The notes under the pieces: model-generated
What the model was told of the DNA's origin: nothing
Database searches by the model: none
What the model saw: only the letters and a program-made list of their open reading frames with translations
Shown here: piece after piece, positions 8,552-16,228 of the stretch
Layout of the letters: every line of letters starts with the position of its first letter
Numbering within the stretch: position 1 is the stretch's first letter
From: Stenotrophomonas beteli
Lineage (GTDB): Bacteria; Pseudomonadota; Gammaproteobacteria; Xanthomonadales; Xanthomonadaceae
DNA length: 64,000 nt
Assembly (NCBI RefSeq): GCF_001431665.1
Contig: NZ_LLXV01000024.1
Span: 1-64,000 of the forward strand
Direction of reading: 5' to 3'
Program-made: the position numbers and the translations under genes

Positions 8552-8616
8552 GTAGAGCCGAGCCATGCTTGGCTGCCTTTTGCGGGTAGCAGATCCGTCG
8601 AGCATGGCTCGACGCT
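8552..8616. repeat. SMAG palindromes, two copies
   Basis: GTAGAGCCGAGCCATGCTTGGC begins at 8552. A second GTAG at 8586 is followed by GTCGAGCATGGCTCGAC. They sit between prfB and the MmyB-type regulator gene. Confidence 0.7.
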
Positions 8617-8625
8617 AAGACACGT

Positions 8626-9420
8626 ATGGCGGTAGCGATGATGCGCAGCGAAAGTGAACGCAAGGAACTGGGGGGCTTCCTCAAGGCCTGCCGCGCCCGT
8701 GTCGATCCGGCCACGCTCGGCCTGCCAGCCGGGCGTCGGCGCACCCCGGGCCTGAAGCGCGAAGAAGTCGCGCTGGCCATCGGCGTCAGCGTCAGCTGGT
8801 ACACCTGGATCGAGCAGGGCCGTGAAGTGCGTGCCTCGCCCGAGGTGCTTGAGCGCCTGGCGCAGGTACTGCGCATGAGCGACGACGAACGCGCCTATGC
8901 ATTCGCGCTGTCCGGCTACGGCGTGCCGCTGGAGTCACCGGACGAAAGCGTGACCGACGGCCTGCGCCAGCTGGTGGAGGCGATGCAGCCGATTCCGGCG
9001 TACGTGCGCAACACCCGTTTCGACATCCTGGCCTGGAACCCGGCCATCGCCGAGCTGTTCGTGGACTACAGCCAGCTGGCGCCGCATGAGCGCAACACGC
9101 TGCGGCTGATGTTCCTGTACCCGCCGTACCGCAGCTTGATCCTCAACTGGGAAGAAATGACCCGCGGGCTGCTGGCTGGTTTCCGCGCGGCGATGGCGCA
9201 GGCGCCGGACAAGGCGCCGTTCCTGGCGCTGGCCGAGGACATTGCCGCGCACAGCGAGGAATTCCGCCAGTGGTGGCCGGAGCACGACGTGCGTCGCTTT
9301 GACGAGGGTGCGAAGAAGTTGAACCACCCCACGCGCGGGTTGCTGGACCTGCAGTACGTGGCGCTGGTGCCGGAGAGCCGGCACGATCTTTCCCTGGTGA
9401 CTTACCTTCCGCGTAGGTAG
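8626..9420 (+). CDS. XRE-family regulator with MmyB-like ligand domain
   Basis: A 264-residue regulator. Residues ~10-85 are a helix-turn-helix of the XRE type (RRTPGLKREEVALAIGVSVSWYTWIEQGR), and the rest matches the MmyB-like ligand-binding domain (NTRFDILAWNPAIAELF; LNHPTRGLLDLQYVAL), thought to bind small ligands such as fatty acids. These regulators usually sit next to the dehydrogenase or reductase gene they control. The next gene on this strand is an aldehyde dehydrogenase, but a 0.6-kb repeat island separates them. The start is uncertain: ATGs at 8626, 8638 and 8641 are all in frame, with no clear ribosome site. Confidence 0.85.
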   Translation: MAVAMMRSESERKELGGFLKACRARVDPATLGLPAGRRRTPGLKREEVALAIGVSVSWYTWIEQGREVRASPEVLERLAQVLRMSDDERAYAFALSGYGVPLESPDESVTDGLRQLVEAMQPIPAYVRNTRFDILAWNPAIAELFVDYSQLAPHERNTLRLMFLYPPYRSLILNWEEMTRGLLAGFRAAMAQAPDKAPFLALAEDIAAHSEEFRQWWPEHDVRRFDEGAKKLNHPTRGLLDLQYVALVPESRHDLSLVTYLPRR

Positions 9421-9503
9421 GTTGGTCGGCAGGGCTGCGCCCTGCACCCGCAGAGGCTTCAAGCCAAGGCAACAGCAACAGCAACAGCGAGCATCCTTGG
9501 GAT

Positions 9504-9584
9504 GGCGGGGCGGTGTGGGCTGGTAGGACACGCCGTAAACCCATCCATGGCGCCAACGTTCCTGCCAACCCACACCGCCCCGCC
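9504..9584. repeat. Long variable-arm hairpin, copy 1
   Basis: Two 25-nt arms (9504-9528 and 9560-9584) are complementary at about 23 positions and enclose a short loop with CGCCGTAAACCCATCC. The loop is a shortened version of that in copies 2 and 3. Confidence 0.7.
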
Positions 9585-9659
9585 TCAGGCAGATTTCGCG
9601 CGACTGCTGGTAGGTGTCGACCTTGGTCGACACATCTGTCAGATATTGAAAGAAATTCG

Positions 9660-9700
9660 GGGGTCAGATCCGTTTTCCTACGGAAAACGGATCTGACCCC
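9660..9700. repeat. GGGTCAGATCC palindrome, copy 1
   Basis: The 19-nt arm GGGGTCAGATCCGTTTTCC and its perfect inverse flank a 3-nt loop. Related copies lie at 13236, 40025, 40110, 40197, 44124, 45101 and 47660. Confidence 0.85.
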
Positions 9701-9736
9701 AAGAGTATTTCCGACAGATCGCAGAAAACCGTGGAA

Positions 9737-9838
9737 GGCGGGGTGGGTCCGGTTGCGGGAGTGTCCGCGGCATGGATGCCGCGGCCAAGCCCCCAAGGAC
9801 GGGTTTACGGCGTCTCCCGCAACCGGACCCATCCCGCC
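9737..9838. repeat. Long variable-arm hairpin, copy 2
   Basis: 25-nt arms (9737-9761 and 9814-9838) are complementary at 24 positions. The 52-nt loop contains the inner palindrome CCGCGGCATGGATGCCGCGG and, read on the minus strand, GCCGTAAACCCGTCC, as in copy 3. Confidence 0.75.
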
Positions 9839-10047
9839 TACGTACAGGGAATCCGCTTTTGCTTCGGCTGTTGATGTTGTCTTGGCTTGAAGCGGGTGCA
9901 GGGCGCAGCCCTGCCAAGAGCCCCCAATTCAGGCAGGTAAGTACAGGTCACAGGATAAACAGACGCCTTGTTGCCTTCATCAAACGGGTCCACATTCCTG
10001 TGCAGGAGACGGGCCACCGCCCGTCGTCGAGACACCAGGAGCCCTGC

Positions 10048-11433
10048 ATGTCCGCTGCCCTCAGCACTGCCATTTCGCGCGATCCGGCCACCGGTAAACA
10101 GATCGCCAGCCATCCTTTCGCCACCGACGCCGAACTGGAAACCATCCTCGACCGCGGTCAGGCCGGCTTCGCGGCCTGGAGCGCCAAGAGCCTCGAACAG
10201 CGCGCGGATGTACTGCGCACGATGGCGGGCGTACTGCGCCGCGACCGAGAGAAACTCGCCGCGCTGGCTACCGCCGAGATGGGCAAGGTCCAGGCCGAAG
10301 CGCTGGCCGAGATCGAGAAGTGCGCCATGCTGTGCGACTGGTACGCCGACCACGGCGCGCAGTTCCTGCGCGACGAGCCGACCCAGGTGCCCGACGACAA
10401 GGCCTACGTGTCCTACCTGCCGCTGGGCGTGGTGCTGGGCATCATGCCGTGGAACTTCCCGTACTGGCAGGTGATGCGTGCGGCGGTGCCGATCCTGATG
10501 GGCGGCAACGGCTTCCTGCTGAAGCCGGCCGAGAACATTGTCGGTACCGCGCTGCTGCTCGATGCCGCCTGGCGTGATGCCGGCTTGCCGGAGGGCGCCT
10601 TCATCGCCGCCAACATCAGCCGTGAGGGCACCAGCCGCGCGATTGCCGATGACCGCATCGCGGCGGTGACCCTGACCGGCAGCGTGGCCGCCGGCCGCAG
10701 CATCGCCGCCCAGGCCGGGCAGGCGCTGAAGAAGGTGGTGCTGGAGCTGGGGGGATCGGATCCGTTCATCGTGCTGGCCGATGCCGATCTCGATGCCGCG
10801 GTCGATGCGGCCGTGGCCTCGCGCTTCCAGAACACCGGGCAGGTCTGCATCGCCGGCAAGCGCATCATCGTGGAGGAGGCGGTCTACGACCGGTTCGTGG
10901 CGCAGTTCTGCCAGAAGGTGCAGGCACTGGCCATCGGCGACGGCCGCGACCCAGGCAACCGCATCGGCCCGATGGCACGCCAGGACCTGCTTGAACAGCT
11001 CGACGCGCAGGTGCGCGCGTCGGTGGACGCCGGTGCGCAGCTGCTGGTGGGCGGCCATCAGCTGGATCGGCCAGGCGCGTTCTATGCGCCCACCGTGCTG
11101 GCCGGGGTGGATCCGGGCATGCAGGCCTTCGACACCGAAACCTTCGGTCCGGTGGCCTCGATCAGCCGCGCCCGCGACGCCGACCATGCGGTGGAACTGG
11201 CCAACCAGAGCGAGTTCGGCCTCAGCGGCAACCTGTGGACCGGCGACCGCGCCCGCGCGATGCAGCTGGCGCGCCGGCTGCAGACCGGCGGTGTGTTCGT
11301 CAACGGCTTCTCCGCCTCCGACCCGCGCGTACCGATCGGTGGCGTGAAGAAGAGCGGCTTCGGTCGCGAACTCTCGCACTTCGGCATCCGCGAATTCGTC
11401 AACGCGCAGACGGTCTGGTTCGACAAGCGTTGA
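10048..11433 (+). CDS. sad: NAD(P)-dependent succinate-semialdehyde dehydrogenase (Sad/YneI-like)
   Basis: A 461-residue aldehyde dehydrogenase; E. coli Sad (YneI) has 462. It should oxidise succinate semialdehyde to succinate with NAD(P)+. Visible motifs are MPWNFPYWQ (cofactor cleft), VLELGGSDPF with the catalytic-base glutamate, FQNTGQVCIAGKR with the nucleophilic cysteine, and FGPVASI near the C-terminus. The start at 10048 has an AGGAG-like ribosome site and fits the family length; the longer in-frame ORF would run into the palindrome island. It lies 63 bp upstream of an acetolactate-synthase-like gene on the same strand, suggesting a two-gene operon. Family assignment is strong; the exact aldehyde is inferred. 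Confidence 0.8.
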   Translation: MSAALSTAISRDPATGKQIASHPFATDAELETILDRGQAGFAAWSAKSLEQRADVLRTMAGVLRRDREKLAALATAEMGKVQAEALAEIEKCAMLCDWYADHGAQFLRDEPTQVPDDKAYVSYLPLGVVLGIMPWNFPYWQVMRAAVPILMGGNGFLLKPAENIVGTALLLDAAWRDAGLPEGAFIAANISREGTSRAIADDRIAAVTLTGSVAAGRSIAAQAGQALKKVVLELGGSDPFIVLADADLDAAVDAAVASRFQNTGQVCIAGKRIIVEEAVYDRFVAQFCQKVQALAIGDGRDPGNRIGPMARQDLLEQLDAQVRASVDAGAQLLVGGHQLDRPGAFYAPTVLAGVDPGMQAFDTETFGPVASISRARDADHAVELANQSEFGLSGNLWTGDRARAMQLARRLQTGGVFVNGFSASDPRVPIGGVKKSGFGRELSHFGIREFVNAQTVWFDKR

Positions 11434-11496
11434 CGCGCGCCTTTCACCCTCCCTGCAACGATCCACCATCAGTCCAGCGAAAAGGACGGCATTCCC

Positions 11497-13137
11497 ATGT
11501 CCAAGGGTTCAGACCTGCTCGTCGCCGCACTTGAGAACGAAGGCGTCGAGCGCATTTTCGGCATCCCCGGCGAGGAGAACCTCGACGTGGTCGAGTCCCT
11601 GCGCCATTCCAGCATCGAGCTGGTCATCACCCGTCACGAGCAGGCGGCGGTGTTCATGGCCGCCACCTATGGCCGCCTGACCGGCAAGCCCGGCGTGTGC
11701 CTGGCCACGCTGGGACCGGGCGCGCTCAACTTCACCACCGGCGCGGCCTACGCGCTGCTCGGTGCGTGGCCGGTGATCATGATCACCGGCCAGAAGGGCA
11801 TCGTCGCCAGCAAGCAGGCGCGCTTCCAGATCGTGGACATCGTCAGCACGATGAAGCCGCTGACCAAGCAGGCGCGCCAGATCGTTTCGGCGCGCACCAT
11901 CCCCACCCTCGTGCGCGAGGCCTTCCGCGTCGCCCAGGAAGAGCGCCCCGGCCCGGTGTTGTTGGAGCTGCCCGAGGATATCGCCGCCGATGAGGTGGAG
12001 GGCGTGGCACTGATTCCGACGCACGCGGTGGACCGTCCGATTGCCAGCCCGGAGGCGCTGGATCGCGCGGCGGAGATCATCTGCTCTGCCAAGCGGCCAT
12101 TGCTGATGATCGCCTCGGCAGCCTCGCGGCCGCAATCCAGCGAAGCGCTGTCGGCGTTCGTGCTGCGCGCAGGCATTCCCTTCTTCACCACGCAGATGGG
12201 CAAGGGCGCGGTAGCTGGCGGCTCGGGCCTGTACATGGGCACCGCGGCGCTGACCGAGCGCGATTACGTGCACATGGCGATCGACCAGGCCGACGTGATC
12301 GTGACCATCGGCCACGAAGTGACCGAGAAGCCGCCGTTCGTGATGCGCCCGGGGGGACCGACCCTGATCCATATCGGTTACTCGCAGGCGGCAGTGGAGC
12401 AGGTGTACTTCCCGCAGGTCGAAGTGATCGGCGATATCGGCCGTTCGCTGACCCAGCTGGCCGATCGCATTGAAGGCGCGGTGCCGAACGCCGATGCGCT
12501 GCTGCCGTTGCGCGAAACCATCCTGGAGCATCTGGCTGACCGTGCCGAAGAGGCGGGATTCACACCTCAGCGGCTGGTGCATGACGTGCGCCAGGTGATG
12601 CCGCCGGACGGCATCGTGGCGCTGGACAATGGCATGTACAAGATCTGGTTTGCGCGCAACTACCGCACCCAGGTGGCCAACACGCTGCTGCTGGACAATG
12701 CGCTGGCGACGATGGGCGCAGGCCTGCCCTCGGCGATCATGGCCTCGATCCTGTATCCGCAGCGGCGGGTGCTGGCGGTGTGCGGTGATGGCGGTTTCAT
12801 GATGAACAGCCAGGAGCTGGAGACCGCGCGCCGGCTCGGCCTGAACCTGGTGGTGCTGATCCTCAACGATGGCGCCTACGGCATGATCCGCTGGAAGCAG
12901 GCGGTGGATGGCTTCACCGACTACGGCATGACCTTCAGCAATCCCGATTTCGTGAAGTATGCGCAGGCCTATGGCTGCAAGGGGCACGAAGTGACCGCCA
13001 TCGAGCAGTTCCTCCCGACCCTGGAAGCGGCCTTCAACGAGGGCGGGGTGCATCTGGTGTCGGTGCCGGTCGACTACTCGGAGAACCAGCGGGTGCTGGT
13101 GGACGAGTTGCGGCAGGCGTTCCCGGGGAACAGGTAA
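11497..13137 (+). CDS. Acetolactate-synthase-like ThDP enzyme (possible 2-oxoacid decarboxylase)
   Basis: A 546-residue enzyme of the pyruvate oxidase/acetolactate synthase large-subunit family. The N-terminal pyrimidine-binding domain has [14 protein letters not shown] and the ThDP-activating glutamate in [10 protein letters not shown]. The C-terminal domain has the ThDP/Mg motif [12 protein letters not shown] ending LILNDGAYG. No regulatory small subunit (ilvN) is present, so it is not the usual branched-chain synthase pair. Instead it follows a succinate-semialdehyde dehydrogenase gene, the arrangement known for cyanobacterial 2-oxoglutarate decarboxylase, which was also first annotated as acetolactate synthase. 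Both the acetolactate synthase and the decarboxylase readings remain open. AAAGGA precedes the ATG. Confidence 0.8.
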   Translation: MSKGSDLLVAALENEGVERIFGIPGEENLDVVESLRHSSIELVITRHEQAAVFMAATYGRLTGKPGVCLATLGPGALNFTTGAAYALLGAWPVIMITGQKGIVASKQARFQIVDIVSTMKPLTKQARQIVSARTIPTLVREAFRVAQEERPGPVLLELPEDIAADEVEGVALIPTHAVDRPIASPEALDRAAEIICSAKRPLLMIASAASRPQSSEALSAFVLRAGIPFFTTQMGKGAVAGGSGLYMGTAALTERDYVHMAIDQADVIVTIGHEVTEKPPFVMRPGGPTLIHIGYSQAAVEQVYFPQVEVIGDIGRSLTQLADRIEGAVPNADALLPLRETILEHLADRAEEAGFTPQRLVHDVRQVMPPDGIVALDNGMYKIWFARNYRTQVANTLLLDNALATMGAGLPSAIMASILYPQRRVLAVCGDGGFMMNSQELETARRLGLNLVVLILNDGAYGMIRWKQAVDGFTDYGMTFSNPDFVKYAQAYGCKGHEVTAIEQFLPTLEAAFNEGGVHLVSVPVDYSENQRVLVDELRQAFPGNR

Positions 13138-13235
13138 CGGCGAAGCAGGGCCGGCCGATCCGCCCGCCAGGTGTCGACCTGGGTCGGCGCGCACAGCGCC
13201 AACCAGGGTGGGCGGCTACCGGGACATCGCCAAAC

Positions 13236-13273
13236 GGGCTCAGATCCCCTTGCGCAGCAAAGGATCTGACCCC
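13236..13273. repeat. GGGTCAGATCC palindrome, copy 2 (degenerate)
   Basis: GGGCTCAGATCCCCTT and AAGGATCTGACCCC flank a short spacer. It lies in the leader region of lysS, just before the promoter-like block. Confidence 0.65.
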
Positions 13274-13280
13274 TCTCCCG

Positions 13281-13312
13281 GCTGGGGCAGGGCGGTTTTG
13301 GTATGCTGGGCA
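13281..13312 (+). promoter_or_regulatory. Promoter-like block upstream of lysS
   Basis: GGGGCAGGGCGG followed by TATGCT (13302-13307), closely matching the block before prfB at 7300-7331. It starts about 85 nt before the lysS ATG. Confidence 0.4.
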
Positions 13313-13366
13313 ACCGGCTGTGCCGGGCGCAGCATCCCCCCCTCACTACACGATTCCCGCAGATCC

Positions 13367-14878
13367 ATGAGCGAAGCTACCGATACCCCCCCCGTCGACG
13401 AAAACAAGTTGATCGCCGAGCGCCGTGAGAAACTCAAAGCGCTGCGTGGGCAGGGCATCGCGTACCCGAACGACTTCCGTCGCCAGGATTTCGCCGGTCG
13501 CCTGCAGGAGGAATTCGCCGATGCCGAGCAGTGGACCGCCGAGGCGCTGGAGGGCACCGGCCGCCAGGTGAAGATGGCCGGCCGCCTGATGGCCAAGCGC
13601 ATCATGGGCAAGGCCAGCTTCGCGCAGATCCAGGACGAGTCCGGCCGCATCCAGCTGTTCCTGCAGGGTGGCGTGCTGGGTGATGCCTACACGGCCTTCA
13701 AGGGCTGGGACGTGGGCGACATCATCGCCGTCGAAGGCGGCCTGACCCGGACCAAGACCGGCGAACTGTCGGTCAAGGCCGAGTCGATCCGCCTGCTGAC
13801 CAAGTCGCTGCGCCCGCTGCCGGACAAGTGGCACGGCCTGGCCGACGTCGAGCAGCGCTACCGCCAGCGCTACGTCGACCTGATCGTGACCCCGGAATCG
13901 CGCGCGGTCTTCATCAAGCGCTCCAAGATCATCCGAGCCATGCGTGCGTGGCTGGACAACCGCGACTTCCTGGAAGTCGAAACGCCGATGATGCACTACA
14001 TCCCCGGCGGCGCGGCGGCCAAGCCGTTCACCACCCACCACAACGCGCTGGACCTGGACCTGTACCTGCGCGTGGCGCCGGAGCTGTACCTCAAGCGCCT
14101 GACCGTGGGTGGCCTGGAGCGCGTGTACGAGATCAACCGCAACTTCCGCAACGAAGGCGTCAGCACCCGCCACAACCCGGAATTCACCATGATGGAGCTG
14201 TACGAGGCCTATGCCACGTACAACGAGATCATGGACCTGACCGAAGGGGTGATCCGCGATGTGGCCCAGGCCGTCAACGGTGGTACCGAAGTGGAATGGG
14301 ACGGTGCGAAGATCGACCTGGGCCCGGCGTTCCGCCGCTGGCGCATGGACGAGGCGGTGCGCCACCACAACCCGGAGATCTCCGCCGCCGACTGCACCGA
14401 CCGCGAAGCGCTGCTGCGCCATTGCGAGCGCTTGAAGATCCGCGTCAAGCCGTCCTACGGCTGGGGCAAGCTGCTGCTGGAGATCTTCGAGGCCACCGTC
14501 GAGCACACCCTGATCCAGCCGACCTTCATCACCGATCATCCGGTGGAGGTCTCGCCGCTGGCCCGCGCCAACGACAACGATCCGGGCTACACCGACCGCT
14601 TCGAGCTGTTCGTCAACGGCAAGGAGCTGGCCAACGGCTTCTCCGAGCTGAACGATCCGGAAGACCAGGCCCAGCGCTTCCAGGCCCAGGTGGCCGCGAA
14701 GGAAGGTGGCGACGACGAGGCGATGCACTACGACGCCGACTACATCCGTGCGCTGGAGTACGGCATGGCCCCGACCGGCGGCCTGGGTATCGGTGTGGAC
14801 CGCCTGGTGATGCTGCTGACCGGGAGCAGTTCGATCCGCGACGTGCTGCTGTTCCCGTACATGCGTCCGGAGCAGTAA
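13367..14878 (+). CDS. lysS: Lysyl-tRNA synthetase, class II
   Basis: 503 residues, against 505 in E. coli LysS. It charges tRNA-Lys with lysine. The N-terminal OB-fold anticodon domain ([27 protein letters not shown]) is followed by the class II core. Motif 2 is visible as [24 protein letters not shown] and motif 3 as [16 protein letters not shown] placed the start at ATG 13367 (MSEATDTPP), not at the upstream in-frame codon that would read through a palindrome. The position between prfB and rpfG matches the xanthomonad rpf neighbourhood. Confidence 0.97.
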   Translation: MSEATDTPPVDENKLIAERREKLKALRGQGIAYPNDFRRQDFAGRLQEEFADAEQWTAEALEGTGRQVKMAGRLMAKRIMGKASFAQIQDESGRIQLFLQGGVLGDAYTAFKGWDVGDIIAVEGGLTRTKTGELSVKAESIRLLTKSLRPLPDKWHGLADVEQRYRQRYVDLIVTPESRAVFIKRSKIIRAMRAWLDNRDFLEVETPMMHYIPGGAAAKPFTTHHNALDLDLYLRVAPELYLKRLTVGGLERVYEINRNFRNEGVSTRHNPEFTMMELYEAYATYNEIMDLTEGVIRDVAQAVNGGTEVEWDGAKIDLGPAFRRWRMDEAVRHHNPEISAADCTDREALLRHCERLKIRVKPSYGWGKLLLEIFEATVEHTLIQPTFITDHPVEVSPLARANDNDPGYTDRFELFVNGKELANGFSELNDPEDQAQRFQAQVAAKEGGDDEAMHYDADYIRALEYGMAPTGGLGIGVDRLVMLLTGSSSIRDVLLFPYMRPEQ

Positions 14879-14903
14879 GACGTCTTTCTGACCCCCGTTT
14901 GTG

Positions 14904-14930
14904 CGCGCCGTCGCGAAATGAGACGGCGCG
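14904..14930 (+). terminator. Hairpin after lysS
   Basis: A perfect 9-bp stem CGCGCCGTC/GACGGCGCG with a 9-nt loop, 26 nt past the lysS stop. There is no T-run, so termination is possible but unproven. A smaller hairpin ACGCCT/AGGCGT follows at about 14936-14955. Confidence 0.4.
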
Positions 14931-14931
14931 A

Positions 14932-14959
14932 TTGACGCCTATCGCACTAGGCGTATCGT
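14932..14959 (+). promoter_or_regulatory. Candidate sigma-70 promoter for rpfGC
   Basis: TTGACG (14932-14937), a 16-bp spacer and TATCGT (14954-14959) match the -35 well and the -10 partly. Transcription would give a leader of about 115 nt before rpfG. A small inverted repeat overlaps the spacer and could be an operator. Confidence 0.4.
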
Positions 14960-15082
14960 TATTGCACTACCTTTACGTCCTGTATGGCTTGATCGGCGTC
15001 GGGGGAGGGCACGGCGCGGAGAGCCCGCTTCACGCCGTGATGACGATCATGAACCGGGACGCATGACACGGGAGTCAGGCCG

Positions 15083-16228
15083 ATGCAGGGTGCGAGCGTT
15101 CGCAGCGGCAGAGTATCCTCGCCTGCTGATGATCCAGCATGGTCGAAAAACCAGGCAGAATATGCGTTGAACATCGTCATTGTTGACGACCAGACGTCCG
15201 CCAGGACGATGCTGCGCCATGTCATTGAAGACATCGCGCCCGAGCTGAGCGTGTACGACTTCGGCGATCCGCTGACTGCATTGGCCTGGTGCGAAGCGCA
15301 CCCGGTCGATCTGCTGCTGCTCGACTACCGCATGCCGGAAATGGACGGGCTGGAGTTCGCGCGCCGCTTCCGGCGTCTGCCCAAGCACCGCGACATTCCG
15401 GTCATCCTGATTACCGTGGTGGGCGACGAGCCGATCCGGCAGGCGGCGCTGGAAGCGGGTGTCATCGATTTCCTGGTCAAGCCCATCCGTCCGCGTGAAC
15501 TGCGTGCGCGCTGCTACAACCTGTTGCAGCTGCGCCAGCAGACCGAGAACGTGAAGCAGCGCGCCTTGTCGCTGGAACAGCGCTTGCTGGCGAGCATGCA
15601 TGAGGTCGAGGAGCGCGAGCGCGAGACCCTCTCGCGGCTGGCGCGGGCGATCGAGTTCCGTGATGCCGGCACCAGTGCCTACCTGGAGCGCATGGCGCGC
15701 GTGGCCGGCCTGATCGCCGATCAGCTTGGCCTCCCCGAAGAGGATGTGCGCCTGATCGAGATGGCGGCGCCGCTGCATGACATGGGCAAGATCGCCATTC
15801 CCGATGCGGTGCTGCTCAAGCAGGGCAAGCTCAACGACGAAGAGCTGGCGATCATGCGCCGGCACCCGCGTATCGGCCACGAACTGCTCAGCGGCAGCCA
15901 GAACCGCTTCATCCAGGTCGGCGCGTTGATTGCGCTGCGCCATCATGAACGCTACGACGGCAGCGGCTACCCCGATGGCCTGGTTGGCGATGCGATTCCG
16001 TTGGAGGCGCGCATCGTTGCGGTGGCCGATGTGTTTGACGCACTGATATCGCCGCGCCCGTACAAGGAGGCGTGGACCATGGAAGCCACGCTGGCCTATC
16101 TGTATGCACAGCGCGGGCGCCTGTTCGATCCGCGTTGCGTGGACGCACTGCTGCGCGGCCGCGAACAGCTCGAGCACATCTGCGCCGAGCATTCGATGGC
16201 GTCGGCGCGGCCGGGGCTCGGCGCGTGA
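15083..16228 (+). CDS. rpfG: Cyclic di-GMP phosphodiesterase response regulator RpfG
   Basis: A 381-residue response regulator that converts DSF sensing into lower cyclic di-GMP. The receiver domain (~30-150) has acidic residues DD35-36, phospho-acceptor D81 (LLLLDYRMPEMDG) and the KP pair in FLVKPIRP. A coiled linker leads into an HD-GYP phosphodiesterase domain with HD at 232-233 (PLHDMGK), HHE at 287-289 and GYP at 295-297 (YDGSGYPDG). The sequence closely resembles Xanthomonas RpfG over its whole length. Its stop overlaps the GTG start of rpfC by 4 nt, so the cognate kinase is translationally coupled. The ATG at 15083 gives a slightly variable N-terminal tail, as in relatives. Confidence 0.95.
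   Translation: MQGASVRSGRVSSPADDPAWSKNQAEYALNIVIVDDQTSARTMLRHVIEDIAPELSVYDFGDPLTALAWCEAHPVDLLLLDYRMPEMDGLEFARRFRRLPKHRDIPVILITVVGDEPIRQAALEAGVIDFLVKPIRPRELRARCYNLLQLRQQTENVKQRALSLEQRLLASMHEVEERERETLSRLARAIEFRDAGTSAYLERMARVAGLIADQLGLPEEDVRLIEMAAPLHDMGKIAIPDAVLLKQGKLNDEELAIMRRHPRIGHELLSGSQNRFIQVGALIALRHHERYDGSGYPDGLVGDAIPLEARIVAVADVFDALISPRPYKEAWTMEATLAYLYAQRGRLFDPRCVDALLRGREQLEHICAEHSMASARPGLGA

Larger units (their letters stand above)
9423..9920. repeat. Nested palindrome island (about 0.5 kb, non-coding)
   Basis: No credible gene lies between 9421 and 10047. The stretch is almost one large interrupted inverted repeat. The outer arms, 9428-9476 and 9870-9915, share GGCAGGGCTGCGCCCTGC and CTTCAAGCCAAG. 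Two long hairpins lie inside (9504-9584 and 9737-9838), and a 41-bp palindrome at 9660-9700 sits at the centre. A GTAG-headed SMAG-like hairpin is at 9610-9633, and a CAACAG trinucleotide-rich run at 9468-9489. The 9921-10047 remainder holds nothing I recognise apart from the leader of the next gene. Confidence 0.75.

Noticed and set aside
7391-8605. A 404-residue minus-strand frame over prfB
   Set aside because: It is antisense to a clear RF2, and its composition is typical of high-GC shadows.
9502-9900. Small open frames in the palindrome island as genes
   Set aside because: They translate hairpin arms and appear on both strands; no ribosome sites or domains.
9838-11469. A long minus-strand frame over the dehydrogenase gene
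   Set aside because: No domain is visible and the real gene is on the plus strand.
13208-13366. N-terminal extension of LysS from an upstream in-frame codon
   Set aside because: It would read through a palindrome and a promoter-like block; family length favours ATG 13367.
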